Positions 20,168-31,600 of a stretch of 64,000 nucleotides of DNA are shown in pieces; position 1 is the stretch's first letter, and every line of letters begins with the position of its first letter. This DNA is from Corydoras sp. C115 (Eukaryota; Chordata; Actinopteri; Siluriformes; Callichthyidae): NCBI GenBank assembly GCA_019802505.1, contig JAFMOC010000011.1:3947501-4011500 (forward strand), written 5' to 3'. The position numbers and the translations under genes were made by a program. The notes below the pieces were generated by a model. It was given only the letters and a program-made list of their open reading frames with translations. It was not told the DNA's origin and searched no databases.

Positions 20168-20606
20168 TTACCTAATCATGTCATTTGTAGAAGTATCATT
20201 GGAAGTGTGTGGAACACTTTTAATAGAACCATGTGTTAAAAAAACAACACTAAAAAAACTAAAATCATAAAAAATAGTACACTATAATAACTGGATATCA
20301 ATATTTTTTATGTCTAACAATCTGTAATGTATGTTGTCATTGGAACTTGAAGCAAAACAATAATCCTGATAAAAGAAAATGTTCCATGGTTCTCATGCTC
20401 ATGTGGAGACTATGCAAACTTCATATAGAAATGATCCCAGCTATCCTCCCTGGAGGCTTGAACAAACACTTTCTTGCTATAAGGTGGCCACTCACTGAGC
20501 CACCATGCAGTACACTGAATTTTTTTCACAACTTATTTAATTTTTTTAAATTACGTCTTAGATCTAAGGTTTAGTGGGGGGACTACCAATTGATGTCCTC
20601 TTTCAG

Positions 20607-21113
20607 GTTAGAATAGAATAGAATAGAAAGCCATTATTGTCATTATACCCTGCATACACAGTATACATTGTACAATGAGATTTAAGCTCGTCCTTAAAGT
20701 GCACATGGATTAATATAGAAATAGAAAAAAACAAACAAAAAAAAAAACAATAGAAAAAGACATTAAGAAAAACTGTGAAAAAATGTATTGTGCATAGACA
20801 TGTAATGTGTAAACATGTAATGTGCCAATTTGTGCTGGCTCCTGTTTAACATTGTGATGGCTTTGGGAAAGAAACTGTCCCTGAGTCTATTTGTTTTGGC
20901 TGGTATGGACCCGTAGCGTCTGCCAGAAGGCAGCAGGTTGAAAAGGTAGAATTTGAAGTGGGTATTGTGCTTTAGGATGTTCCTGGCACTGCTGGAGCGG
21001 TAGATGGAGGTTATGGAAGGCAGGGAGCAGCCAATGATTTTTTCAGCTGTGTTGGTTACCCTCTGCAGTCTTCTTCTGTCAGCCTCTGTGCAGCTGGAGT
21101 GCCACACTGACAC
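20607..21113 (-). mobile_element. non-LTR retrotransposon (LINE), 5'-truncated ORF2 end and 3' UTR
   Basis: The minus-strand frame at 21113-20763 encodes the ORF2 C-terminus typical of fish Rex1/L2-like LINEs, with LQRVTNTAEKIIGCSLPS and LLPSGRRYGSIPAKT followed by NSFFPKAI-like residues (here DSFFPKAI). A 3' UTR-like stretch follows, ending in a (TTCTA)n tail on the minus strand (about 20607-20630). The reverse-transcriptase core is absent, so it cannot move by itself. It is the only coding transposon remnant I can support. Confidence 0.9.
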
Positions 21114-21129
21114 AGGTTGTGCACTAGGT

Positions 21130-22474
21130 GACTGGCTAGATTAGCACTGTCTAGAAATACCGCTGCATACAGTTAGGAAGTCATTCTAAACATGAGATTC
21201 AAATTATTTTAGCAGTTTTTATTACATTATCCCTGAAAATTCTGTGGCCGTTCTCTGCTAGCCAGATTTTAGGATCTGCCGTTTCCTCCTAATTCTTATT
21301 CTTACCTATAACCATGTTTCTAACTACTAATCAGTGATGATTTGATGTGTTAATGCTAAAAATGCCCATTAGTTTTTATCAGATAGTTAAACCTAATGAA
21401 GTATCAGTTGAATATAGTCTATTTCCATTCTGTTTGAATAATAAGTGAATAAATATGTTTTTCCCACCATTGTAGAAAGAAAGAAAAAAGCGAGCATGCT
21501 TTTCCCCCCACAGCTGCTTGTCCTGGTCATTGATCTTGCAGTTTTGTAGATGTGCTGAAGGGGGAAGGGGAGGGGGATCCTTCAGTGCTGTGCAACCAAT
21601 GGAAAGGCTTTGCCTGTAAAGAACTGCAGTGCTCCATCTTACTGTGTTCTGCAGCAAATGCATCATCTCATCTCTGGAGCAAGAAAGAAAAGGAACGAGG
21701 CAGGAATCTTCCCATGCCTGTTTTCTTTTTCCTTTAAGGAACAGCACATATTTACTGTCAACATGTTAGATCAGCATTTATGTTCCTTTTATACTGATGG
21801 GTTTCATTAGGGCTTAATTCTCATTCACAGATTTGTTTCCAAATTCAGAGGCTAGACTAAAAAAATTCATCACAGTCAGGAACCAGATTCTGTTACAATC
21901 TACTGGTCTTTTGCATATCAAGAACTGGGACGGACTCCAAGACTTCCTCTGAACCTAATTAGGAAATGAGGTTAAAAAATGAATAAATTACTAAAATATC
22001 ATCAATATTTATAATATACAGTTAAAGTTAATTATGCATAAACATCCAGGACACTGATCATGTCAAAGAAATGAAAAGGCCCTGCTGATGGTTGGCCATC
22101 GGCCAAAGTCGGGCAGTCCATAAGCGTGTGTTGCTCCATTTGCCATCATTTCCACAAGTACCCTGTTGGCCGACAGTACTGGAGGCGGGGGTTGTTAACC
22201 TGGCCCTCATCCAACCAGAGCTGAAAATCAGATTTTTGTTTCACATGTTTGATTTGGCACAGTTTGCACACCGGATGTCCTTCTTGACGCAACCTTCCCC
22301 ATTTACTGTATCCTGACTTGGTACCTGGTGCACTGATATACACCATAAATGGCTTGTTTACAGTAAAATGATTAATAGTAAATAAAAAACATTCAAATAA
22401 AATTAAATAGATAAAATAAAACTGAACTGAATGTCTGTTTTTGGCCATAAATGCCACTGACTAATTTGTGCATT
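21130..22474. other. intergenic DNA without recognised features
   Basis: No exon or repeat family is recognised between the LINE fragment and the 51-bp minisatellite. Confidence 0.55.
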
Positions 22475-23180
22475 AAAAAAAAAACATGTACAATATAAAT
22501 AATTGCTTTAGTACATGAGTTTAAATCCTAAAAAACATGTACAATATAAATAACTGCTTTAGTACATGAGTTTAAATCCTAAAAAACATGTACAATATAA
22601 GTAATTGCTTTAGTACATGAGTTTAAATCCTAAAAAACATGTAAAATATAAATTATTATATGCGATTAAATTCTAAAAAACATTCATTCATTATCTCCCG
22701 CTTTATCCTCTATTAGGGTCGCGGTGGGGTTTCCCATGTCCATCCAGGGGAGAACGTTTCGGGCGCTGGGCAGATACACCCAGGACAGGGCACCAACCCA
22801 TCGCTGGGCACACACTCACTCACACAAACACGCTCTACATGGGGCAATTTGGAGAACTCAATTGACTTGTTCCATGTATTTGGACTGTGGGAGGAAACCG
22901 GAGAACCCAGAGGAAACCCACGCAGACACGGGGAGAACATGGAAACTCCACCCAGATGGGGATTCGAACCAGGAATCCCTAGCGCTGAGAGGCGAACGTG
23001 CTAACCACTAAGCCACCGTGCCGCCCTAAAAACCATGTAAAATATAAATAATTGCTTTAGTACATGCGTTTAAATCCTAAAAAACATGTAAAATATAAAT
23101 TATTACATGCGTTTAAATCCTAAAAAACATGTAAAATATAAATAATTACTTTAGTACATGCGTTTAAATCATATAATCAA
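22475..23180. repeat. 51-bp minisatellite, about seven units, split by a SINE
   Basis: The unit contains AACATGTACAATATAAATAA, GCTTTAGTACATG and GTTTAAATCCTAAAA. Full 51-bp units alternate with 43-bp variants lacking AATTGCTT. Four units lie left and three right of the SINE at 22682-23026. Right-hand units carry ACATGCG instead of the ACATGAG seen in most left-hand units. Confidence 0.92.
22682..23026 (-). mobile_element. V-SINE-type SINE inside a minisatellite
   Basis: An intact reverse-oriented element interrupts the 51-bp tandem repeat at 22475-23180. The repeat's CTAAAAA sequence is found at both edges. Confidence 0.93.
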
Positions 23181-23698
23181 ATATATTTCAGGAATTCTGT
23201 GATTTCAGAATGTCTGCTTTATAAGACCAAATTAGAAATTTGTATGAAATAGAAAGGTAATACCACATACACAACCATTAATGAGGTATGTTTTCCACTG
23301 GGTCATAACAGCATTACCTTTAATTATAGTTTTTATTATTCTGAAATAATCAAGTGAACATTTTGAGCGTTTTTGCTGTATTCAAGTCTTAACTTGCTTG
23401 TCATTGGTCACTGATGTCTAATTCTTTTAACGAGAGACATGACCTGCAGTCAGGCCAGTTAAATGTGTCATTTGTCTATGAAACTGCACTGCTATGGCTC
23501 TTGCAGAACGAGGCCTGGCGTTGTTCTCCTGAAACCGGTATGAAGACAGTAATGCTTGATGATGTACATTCTTTTCTAAATACTTCTATAAACCACTGTG
23601 TCATTAGTACCCTTACAAATTGGTAGATGACATCAGATCCAGAGAATCTCTGCCTACATTTTTGGTATGGCATCCTTTTGTAGAACATGTTTTTAGGT

Positions 23699-24035
23699 TG
23701 GGCGGCACGGTGGCTTAGTGGTTAGCACGTTCGACTCTCAGCACTAGGGATTCCCGGTTCGAATCCCAATCTGGGTGGAGTTTCCATGTTCTCCCAGTGT
23801 CTGCATGGGTCTCATCCGGGTTCTCCAGTTTCCTCCCACAGTCCAAAAACATGGATCAAATCAATTGAATTCTCTAAATTGCCCCATATAGAGTGTGTTT
23901 GTGTGCGTGTGTCTGTGTCTGTGTGAGTCCTGGGTGTATCTGGCCAGCGCCCGAAACGTTCTCCCCTGGATGGACATGGGGAACCCCCCCGCGACCCTAA
24001 TAGAGGATAAAGCGGAAGATAATGGATGGATGGAT
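23699..24035 (+). mobile_element. V-SINE-type SINE
   Basis: Head to GGAT tail complete. The part between GTGTGTCTG and CTGGGTGTATC is shortened. A second, deleted copy follows immediately. Confidence 0.92.
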
Positions 24036-24047
24036 GTTTTCATGTAG

Positions 24048-24144
24048 GTGGCATGGTGGCTTAGTGGTTGGCATGTTCTCCTCTCAGCACTAGGGATTCC
24101 CGGGTCGCATAGAGGATAAAGCGGAAGATAATAGATGGATGGAT
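24048..24144 (+). mobile_element. internally deleted V-SINE-type SINE
   Basis: The tRNA head (to GGGATTCCCGGGTCGC) joins directly to the 3' end (ATAGAGGATAAAGC...GGATGGATG). About 240 bp of body are missing. ATGTTTTCA occurs on both sides and may be its target-site duplication. Confidence 0.9.
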
Positions 24145-24922
24145 GTTTTCAGGTAACGTAGTATTGCAGCGTAGCTCTAAACTGTGAACTCTTTAGCATT
24201 TTCTATACATTTGCATACATTTGACCAAAAGGTCATCAGATCTGCAAATTATTTTCACCTGCAATTATATATTAGCATCACCTATTAGGGGAATTTGGCT
24301 GACTCTGGTTAACATATCTGCTATCTAAAAAAAAAAAAACACCCAAAACTCCACTGCTTTATTGACTCATTGTAATCATACCTCTAGAACAACCTGTTGT
24401 TTGAGGGAAAAACCATCTAAACCGAACCTAATCTGATAAAATCCTGCTTCACTGCACACATCAGCAAATTAATCCATTTTTATGCCAGTACTGTATCTCC
24501 TGTGTACAGAGAAATGCTAAATGCACATGATCTGGTTTAGTCAGGTTATCCAGATTCATTGGGTACCTGGTCCCTTCATCAGACTTTAAATAAATGGGAG
24601 TTGTCATCTTGAAAAACGAGGCAGTGAATCACACCTGTCTATCTGTGTTCCTCTCTGTCTGCATCATGTAGGTTTCAGGAGCGCAGTGCACTTTACGGCA
24701 TAACAGCTTCAGTTAAGAGAAATACTATATAGCAGATGTTTTATTAAAGCTTACACTGAGTCAGTCGACAATACAAAAGACTGCAGACATTCACCATGCC
24801 TGGGTCACAATACCACCCGTTTACACACACGCTGGTACCGATAAAGCTGCCATAATAATAGTAATGATAATAATAATTATAAATCAGCTGTTGTTGCAAC
24901 AGGAAATGAACGTAAAAACAAT

Positions 24923-25249
24923 TCATTCATTATCTTCCCGCTTTTATCCTCTATTAGGGTCGCGGTGGGGTTCTCCATGCTCATCCAGGGGAGAACTTTT
25001 CGGGCGCTGGGCAGATAGACCCAGGACAGGGCGCCAATCCATCGCTGCACATACTCACTCACACAGACACACTCTATATGGGGCAATTTTGAGAATTCAA
25101 TTTTTGGACTGTGGGAGGAAACCGGAGAACCCGGAGGAAACCCACGCGGACACGGGGAGAACATGGAAACTCCACCCAGATGGGGATTCGAACTGGGAAT
25201 CCCTAGTGCTGAGAGGAGAACATGCTAACCACTAAGCCACCGTGCCGCC
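24923..25249 (-). mobile_element. V-SINE-type SINE
   Basis: A 12-bp target-site duplication CGTAAAAACAAT lies at 24911-24922 and 25250-25261. A short deletion removes the CTTGATCCATG block. Confidence 0.94.
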
Positions 25250-25261
25250 CGTAAAAACAAT

Positions 25262-26972
25262 ATATAAATTATTTCCCATCATGTAAATATGATCTGTACT
25301 GTACACGACAGGATATAAAAAAAATCAGTAGTTATTATCTGTAACACACACACACACACACACACACAAAATCATAATATTGTATCAAAGTTAAAAGAAA
25401 GCCGCAATTTAATTATAAAGGTAGATATTAGTCTTTTTTTTTGTTTATAAATTGATTTTATTTGTTTTTAATAAATAACATGAGGAATTACACATCACAT
25501 TTAAACCAATAAACACATTACAATACCATAATACAAAAAAACAAAAAATTTTACACTTATGGTATAATGAATACAGAATATGATTTTATGTCGCCACGCA
25601 TGAACCCGATTTATCATTTCTAGAAAACCATTATGGCGCCTGCTCAAAAGAATGCAATATATAGGCTTTTAATTACACATTCGTTTTGTAATTTTTTTAT
25701 GTCTTATTTTTAATAATACAATTGTATAAAAATATAAGAAACTGGTGTGCTTTTTTTTTTTTTTTACCTAAATCTTTTTTATGATATGCCATACATTTTA
25801 TTGGAGACAGATTTGGACTGCAGGCAGAGCAGTTAAGCACACATCCTGTGTCTGTAAAGTCATAATGTTACAGTATGTGTGGAATGAGGCCTGGCATTGT
25901 CCCGCTGAAGTAATGGACTTCAAAGAAAAAGATGTCATTTTAATAGCAGCATCTCTCTCTAAAATCCCTGTATACTCCTCAGTGTGAATGGTACTTTCAT
26001 AAAATATGCTAGTCATCCAGATAAAGGGCACTGTGCACTGCTATTCGGTGCAACGGCAGACGCAGACAGCTTTTGAAAAATACACAAATGTTTTTAACCT
26101 TGGCAATATTTTAAAAAACAAGAATACATGTGGGACCATATCACACATTTCCACTGTCTTTTAAACATTCTGAGACTTCCAAAAAAAAATGTAGCTATAG
26201 CTTTATCTTTTATGTATGTAGTTTTAAACCAATAGTGATACAATCACTTGTGAAATGTTTTAAACAATGTTAACTTGTTCATTTTATAAATGCATTTTAA
26301 TCTGCATGTAAACAAGGATAAAATTCTCTATGTTGTGTGTGTGTGTTGCCTGTACAAATCCACACCATTGCTTTAATTAACACAACATTAGACATACTTA
26401 CACTTTGGGGACCTGCAGAGGTTCAGATAGTCTGTTCAACCACCAAGAAGCGGCTCACGAACCTCAAAAAAAATTGGTGGTTCAAAAAACACCACCAATG
26501 AGTTATCACCAAGAGTGGTTAACACTATTGTGTGGGAAACTTAGATTTAGGTGATGTGGAAATTTTGTTTGGTGTTTTTAAAATTTTTTCTTAGTTGTTG
26601 AATAAAGTTTATTTTTCCAAAAAAACCACCACTATTATACACACTATTTTACAAACTATTATATGTAAAATATGTTTACACCTCAGAAAACATACATCAC
26701 AAGCTCAGCCTGAGACGGGGCTAGTATATTACAAATGCCCCAACCCAATTTTTTAGTTTTATGTCAAATTACCACAGTTAGTGGAAATGTGTATTTTGCA
26801 CAATTCTAAGTTCAAGAGAAACTTTAACAGATCACGCTTTCAACAAAACTTCAAAACTTTCTCCAGTAATTAAGAGTAAACATTCCAACTGACAAGGTCA
26901 TAAGATTAATAATAGAGAAGAGTAATAATAGAGTAATGTAAGCTGTAGATGGTACTCGAGTCAAAGCTGGAT
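25262..26972. other. intergenic DNA downstream of mir-34a
   Basis: It contains a CA microsatellite (25345-25368), A/T runs and a short perfect hairpin (TTGGTGGT...ACCACCAA, about 26475-26500). No gene was found. Confidence 0.55.
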
Positions 26973-27084
26973 GGGCCCTATAAGGTGATGAGTTTCTGCG
27001 GCAGTATACTTGCTGATTGCTTCGTTCTCACTCCTCACAACAACCAGCTAAGACACTGCCAGAGAAACGCTCACAGCAGCCGCT
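26973..27084 (-). ncRNA. mir34a: mir-34a precursor hairpin
   Basis: The 5p arm at 27061-27040 carries the miR-34a seed GGCAGTG within TGGCAGTGTCTTAGCTGG and continues TTGT, identical to the vertebrate mature form as I know it. The loop follows (GTGAGGAGTGAGAACGAAG). The 3p arm at about 27019-26998 contains AATCAGCAAGTATACTGCC. The lower stem pairs a GCTGTGAGCGTTTCTC side with a GCAGAAACTCATCAC side. miR-34a is a p53-induced repressor of cell-cycle and survival mRNAs. Its position on the same strand as gpr157, 14.7 kb upstream of it, agrees with human 1p36. It is too short and noncoding to appear as an ORF. Confidence 0.98.
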
Positions 27085-27436
27085 TCTGAAGTCGTATTCT
27101 TCTCATATCCACTCCTTCAGCTCTTTGTTTGTGCTGATCTTATCCAGAAATCCTTCACTTATAGACTTGTTTAAAAACCCTCATTATATTTTTTAAAGTC
27201 TTACCACTGTTTATATGTTTTTTTTACCTTAAGTTACTTAATAAGCAACAAATTCTACTAAATCAGAAAAGTGTTCAAGCAATGTTGAGTTTTCAACCTG
27301 GAAAATAAAGGAAAAATAATTAGACAGTTTAGAGCAAATCATTTGATTTGACAAACAGCATTCCATGAATACTAGTAAAGTATATAACACTGGGAGTTTT
27401 GAGCGAGCATCATATTTGATGATGTTTTAACTACAT

Positions 27437-27645
27437 GTACTTTACATTTGGTCATTTAGCAGACACCTTTATTCAAAGCAACTTCCAAAGTGAGCCCAGG
27501 GTTAATCACAGCATCCCTGAGCAATGAGGGTTAAGGGTCTTGCTCAAGGACACACACTGGTAACTTTAGTGGACCTGGGATTTGAGCCCCCAACCTTCAG
27601 ATTGATAGCCCAACACCCTAACCACTGAGCTACCATGCCCTAAAT
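27437..27645 (-). mobile_element. second-family tRNA-derived SINE
   Basis: In minus orientation it has the head GGTAGCTCAGTGGTTAGGG and the body CTTGAGCAAGACCCTTAACC. The 3' end is AAGGTGTCTGCTAAATGACC, a 3' motif widespread in fish SINEs. It is unrelated in body sequence to the V-SINE copies. Confidence 0.9.
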
Positions 27646-28407
27646 TAAAATAAATATCATATACAACCATCCATGTTACAACTAGAGTGTTATCTGCTGT
27701 TTTACAATGCAAATGATTAAAATGAATGAAAATGATTGGAAATGTAGGTGATATTAGAATATTCTTTGTTAACATGATCGATTGTTTTCTTTTCATTTGT
27801 GCCACCACAGGCACAAGAGAAACGTTATCACCACAGAGTCCTCTGTTAGTCTGGGTGCTTGAGTTTTTCCCTTGTTCGTTTCTTTCTACCCACCAACCAA
27901 ACATTTAACATTTAGTTATTGATTTGGGATAAATAAATTGCCCCAACATGAGATTTAGTACTCTAGATGGATGTAACAGGTGGGTCGTATCAGATAGGAT
28001 CTCTAGCATTTAATGAATATGGGAGTTTCCCCTGTGTGAACCAGAAAACGGCCAAGTCAAAAGACATATTCTAACATTAAACAAACCTTGCACCACTAAA
28101 TTGAATAATGTTTTACAAAGAACATAACAAATTTTTTTTTTTTTTATATGTTCTTAAAGAGAAAACATAAATACATCAGTGCAAATTTCATTTAATGTGG
28201 ATGTTTTTGTGTTGCATTCCAGATAACAAACAGATATGACTCCCTGACACTTCTGACCCACTGGCAAACTCCATGTGAATCGAATGTGACTAAATATGAG
28301 GACATCATCTATAAAATGTCATCTAAATCTGTTTGTGAATTTGAAATCGGTGTAACAATAATATCACACTTGAGTTATATTATTTATCTACATGGCTGTG
28401 ATTATCT

Positions 28408-28622
28408 AGGGGGCTAGGTAGCTCAGTGGTTAGGGTGTTGGGCTATCAATCAGAAGGTTGGCGGTTCAAATCCCAGGTCCACTAAAGTTACCAATGTGGG
28501 TCCTTGAGCAAGACCCTTAACCCTCATTGCTCCAGGGATGTTGTGATTAACCCTGTGCTCAGCTTGGAAGTTGCTTTGGATAAAAGCGTCTGCTAAATGA
28601 CCAAATGTAATGTAAATGTAAT
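28408..28622 (+). mobile_element. second-family tRNA-derived SINE
   Basis: Plus-strand copy with a GTAGCTCAGTGGTTAGGG A box, a GGTTCAAATCCC B box and the 3' end AAAGCGTCTGCTAAATGACC. It lies 760 bp from the inverted copy at 27437. Confidence 0.92.
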
Positions 28623-31600
28623 CTTTATCACAGCCGCTTTTTTATTAATAAATTCAACACACACCTCTTTAAATTTAACACTGAAACACTACTGAATTTG
28701 GTTTAATTCAGTCTCATTGTATCAGGTTATATAATCAAGCACCTAGTTATGCATTTTGGACAACTGTATGCTTCCAGTATTGTGGAAACAGTTCAGGGAA
28801 GCCCCTTCTGAGTTTCAGTACGAGTGTGCCCCAGTGCACAAAGCAAGTTTCATAAGGACATTGATTGGTCAGTTTCATGTAAAGAAATTTAATTGGCCCA
28901 CAGAGCTCTGATCTCAGCGCTTATCGTACAGCTTTGGGATAGACTACAGCAGAGATTGTAAGCCAGGCCATTTCATCCATCATCAGTATCTGACCTCACA
29001 AATGCACTTTTAAATAAATGGACATGCATTTTCTTCGACACAGTCTTAAGGGAGGAATTGTCATTACAGCTGCAAGGTAAAGGGGTGACCAAGTTCAAAT
29101 GGGATGTCTTAAAAAGTTATCTTGTTTTTATATTGTACGTTTTAAAATTCACCCGAAAAACAAGTCTCATGGTTTCTTTCACTTTGCCCCTGAATACACA
29201 GAATAATATTCCCAGTAGTATTGAACCATATGTTATAAAGTACTGGAAAGTATGGGGGATTTTCACACAGCAAGCCTGAACAGTCCTCCTTCCACTCTGT
29301 ATTTAAACAAGCATGCTTTCAAATCAGTGTGAAGATGTGATTAGAATATAGTTTATTTTATCATATATGCTTTACTGTCTCCTGTTTGGCTGGTATGAGG
29401 TCAATGAAAAGTCAAATTTAAATAAATGTACAGCATAAACACGTCATTTCTAACCCAAGTACACTGAAATGTGTATTTGGACAAAAGAAGTCACCTTTAA
29501 AATAAAGGAAGTGGTATTGCATGCATGGAGTGTGCATTTACAGCCGGCCCAGTTTCTCATGTGGCCTGTGAAAAAAAGAGCTCTGTTCTGCCCCATATAA
29601 TCGAAATCTCCTATCCCATCTACCTTCATATGAAAAAAATCTTTCAGAATGTGGTTCAGAATTTTTATTCTTATTTTGAATCTAGCCACAAAAAATTCAG
29701 CCATAAGTGTTAATACATAGTATAAGAACGTAATCGTGTGTTCCTCCCTTTACATTCTACAACTTCCCCCTGCTTACCGAACAGCTGGGATAAGCAGTGG
29801 TGATGATACTGGCACATAGAACTAAACGCAACCAAATGTATTACAGTCTACCTACTTTTAAACAATTACACAAAAATATCTAACTAAACGTGTACACAAA
29901 AATATTTGCCAATAATGACCTCCAAAGCTAATTATTGGAATTAGCAGATATGAAAACTACTGCAGATGTGCCTGGTTGGTAAAATGACCCTTTAAGTATC
30001 CAGATGCGATGATGCTTATTATCGATTAGGAGTGCAAATGGCAAGATTTAACAAGAGGGGAAACCGTGTACATGTTGGTGAATACAGCATTTGAATGTAT
30101 CTAATTAAACAATCCTCCTTCATAGCTTTTTGTAAATTATTCTTTTATGATTTGGGTTTCTGTTTAAGGTTTACTAGTTGCTCCTTTCAAAAGTACAGCT
30201 TCTGCCTTCAGCACAAACTTTAACTTAAAATCTTAAGAAAATATGTACTATTCCACACACAAAAAAAAATCTATATCCAAAAAAAAAAAAAAAAAAGGAA
30301 AAATAAACATGAATCAGGAAGAACATTAATCAAGTAAAATGATCTGCTAATATAGTAAGATTCTAAAAATTAAGATTATTTTCTGACTTGTTAAGATTTA
30401 ATTTTTAATGGCTGGAAATTCAGTCTCATACTTTTAGGCTCTTGAGTATTTTGTTAAGTTAATATACAAAACAAACAGCTTTTGGTGTTAAAGTTGAATG
30501 TGAGTATTCAATCTGCAGAGCTCTCGGATTGCTTGGGGATTCACCATGTGAAGCATTCACTCTCATCATTGTATGACGTCAGCTGCGCTTTTGTTTTTAA
30601 AATCTGTGACATTTATCCCAGTCAGTATGCACTGTGCTGCTGGAATGGGCTTGCTGTTGGGCACCTCACACATTTCCATAATGGTACATATTAGGTTCAC
30701 ACCAAAGCCTATAAAATGACTTGGGTGTATATGCGCTATGAATTGGGAAAAGTAGGTTAAACATATAAGCATATCTGTTTTTAACAAAGATAAATTACTA
30801 TGTATCCCTATTTTTAACCTTTCTTTACCAGTGTTGTCAATTTCCAGCTGACTAATGATGGCTTTGTTGTTCCGGCTTAGAAATGTGGCTTAAACAACAC
30901 TACGTTAAAGTTCATAAAGGCAAGAACAAAGACACGAAGAACGTCATCTTTTGTGGGACGTCCGGAGTAAATATTGTAATGCTGTATTTGAGGACATGTT
31001 AAAAACATCTGTTGTGGTTGTATACAAGATTTTAAACTATAGGCCTAAAATAATAAAGTGTATTTAGGGGGAAACATCGGGAAAGACCAGGGCTGGGTTA
31101 AAATAGACAAACACTTCAAAATCTTCATGTTACAATTTAAAGGGGGGGTTCAAGCTAGATGAATAATTGATATACACTGGTAATTCTGGTCAGGGTGTAG
31201 TCTCACCAAAGACTGAAGAGATGCACAAAATTAGCAAAAAGTCAAAGAATAAGAAAGAAAGAAGAAAATGAAACGTATGCCACACCCAAGCAAAGGTATG
31301 ACTGCTCTATCCTCCTGCTTCCTAAACTTTAAACTATGATCATCCACAGCCTTGAAAAAAGACCCATGACTCACTAGTGCACAAATAAAAAATAGATCTT
31401 GGATTACAAATTTAAAGCTGCCTTGTTTGTTTAAAGATTTTAAAAGCAATTAGTGGTGTAATAGGGAAATAACGAGTGGAACCATGAATTTGACTGGGGA
31501 GAAAACCCAGTGAAACTATGATTCGTTTTTACCAGCTGGTAATCCCCTCCAAGTTATTTTAGACGTCATGCTTATTGTCAAGAGAGTTTAATAACACGGC

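Noticed and set aside
22475..23180. CRISPR-like array
   Set aside because: Units are contiguous AT-rich minisatellite copies without spacers, in a vertebrate genome.
27566..27904. 112-codon minus-strand ORF near mir-34a
   Set aside because: Its C-terminal part is the second-family SINE and the rest has no splice or family support.
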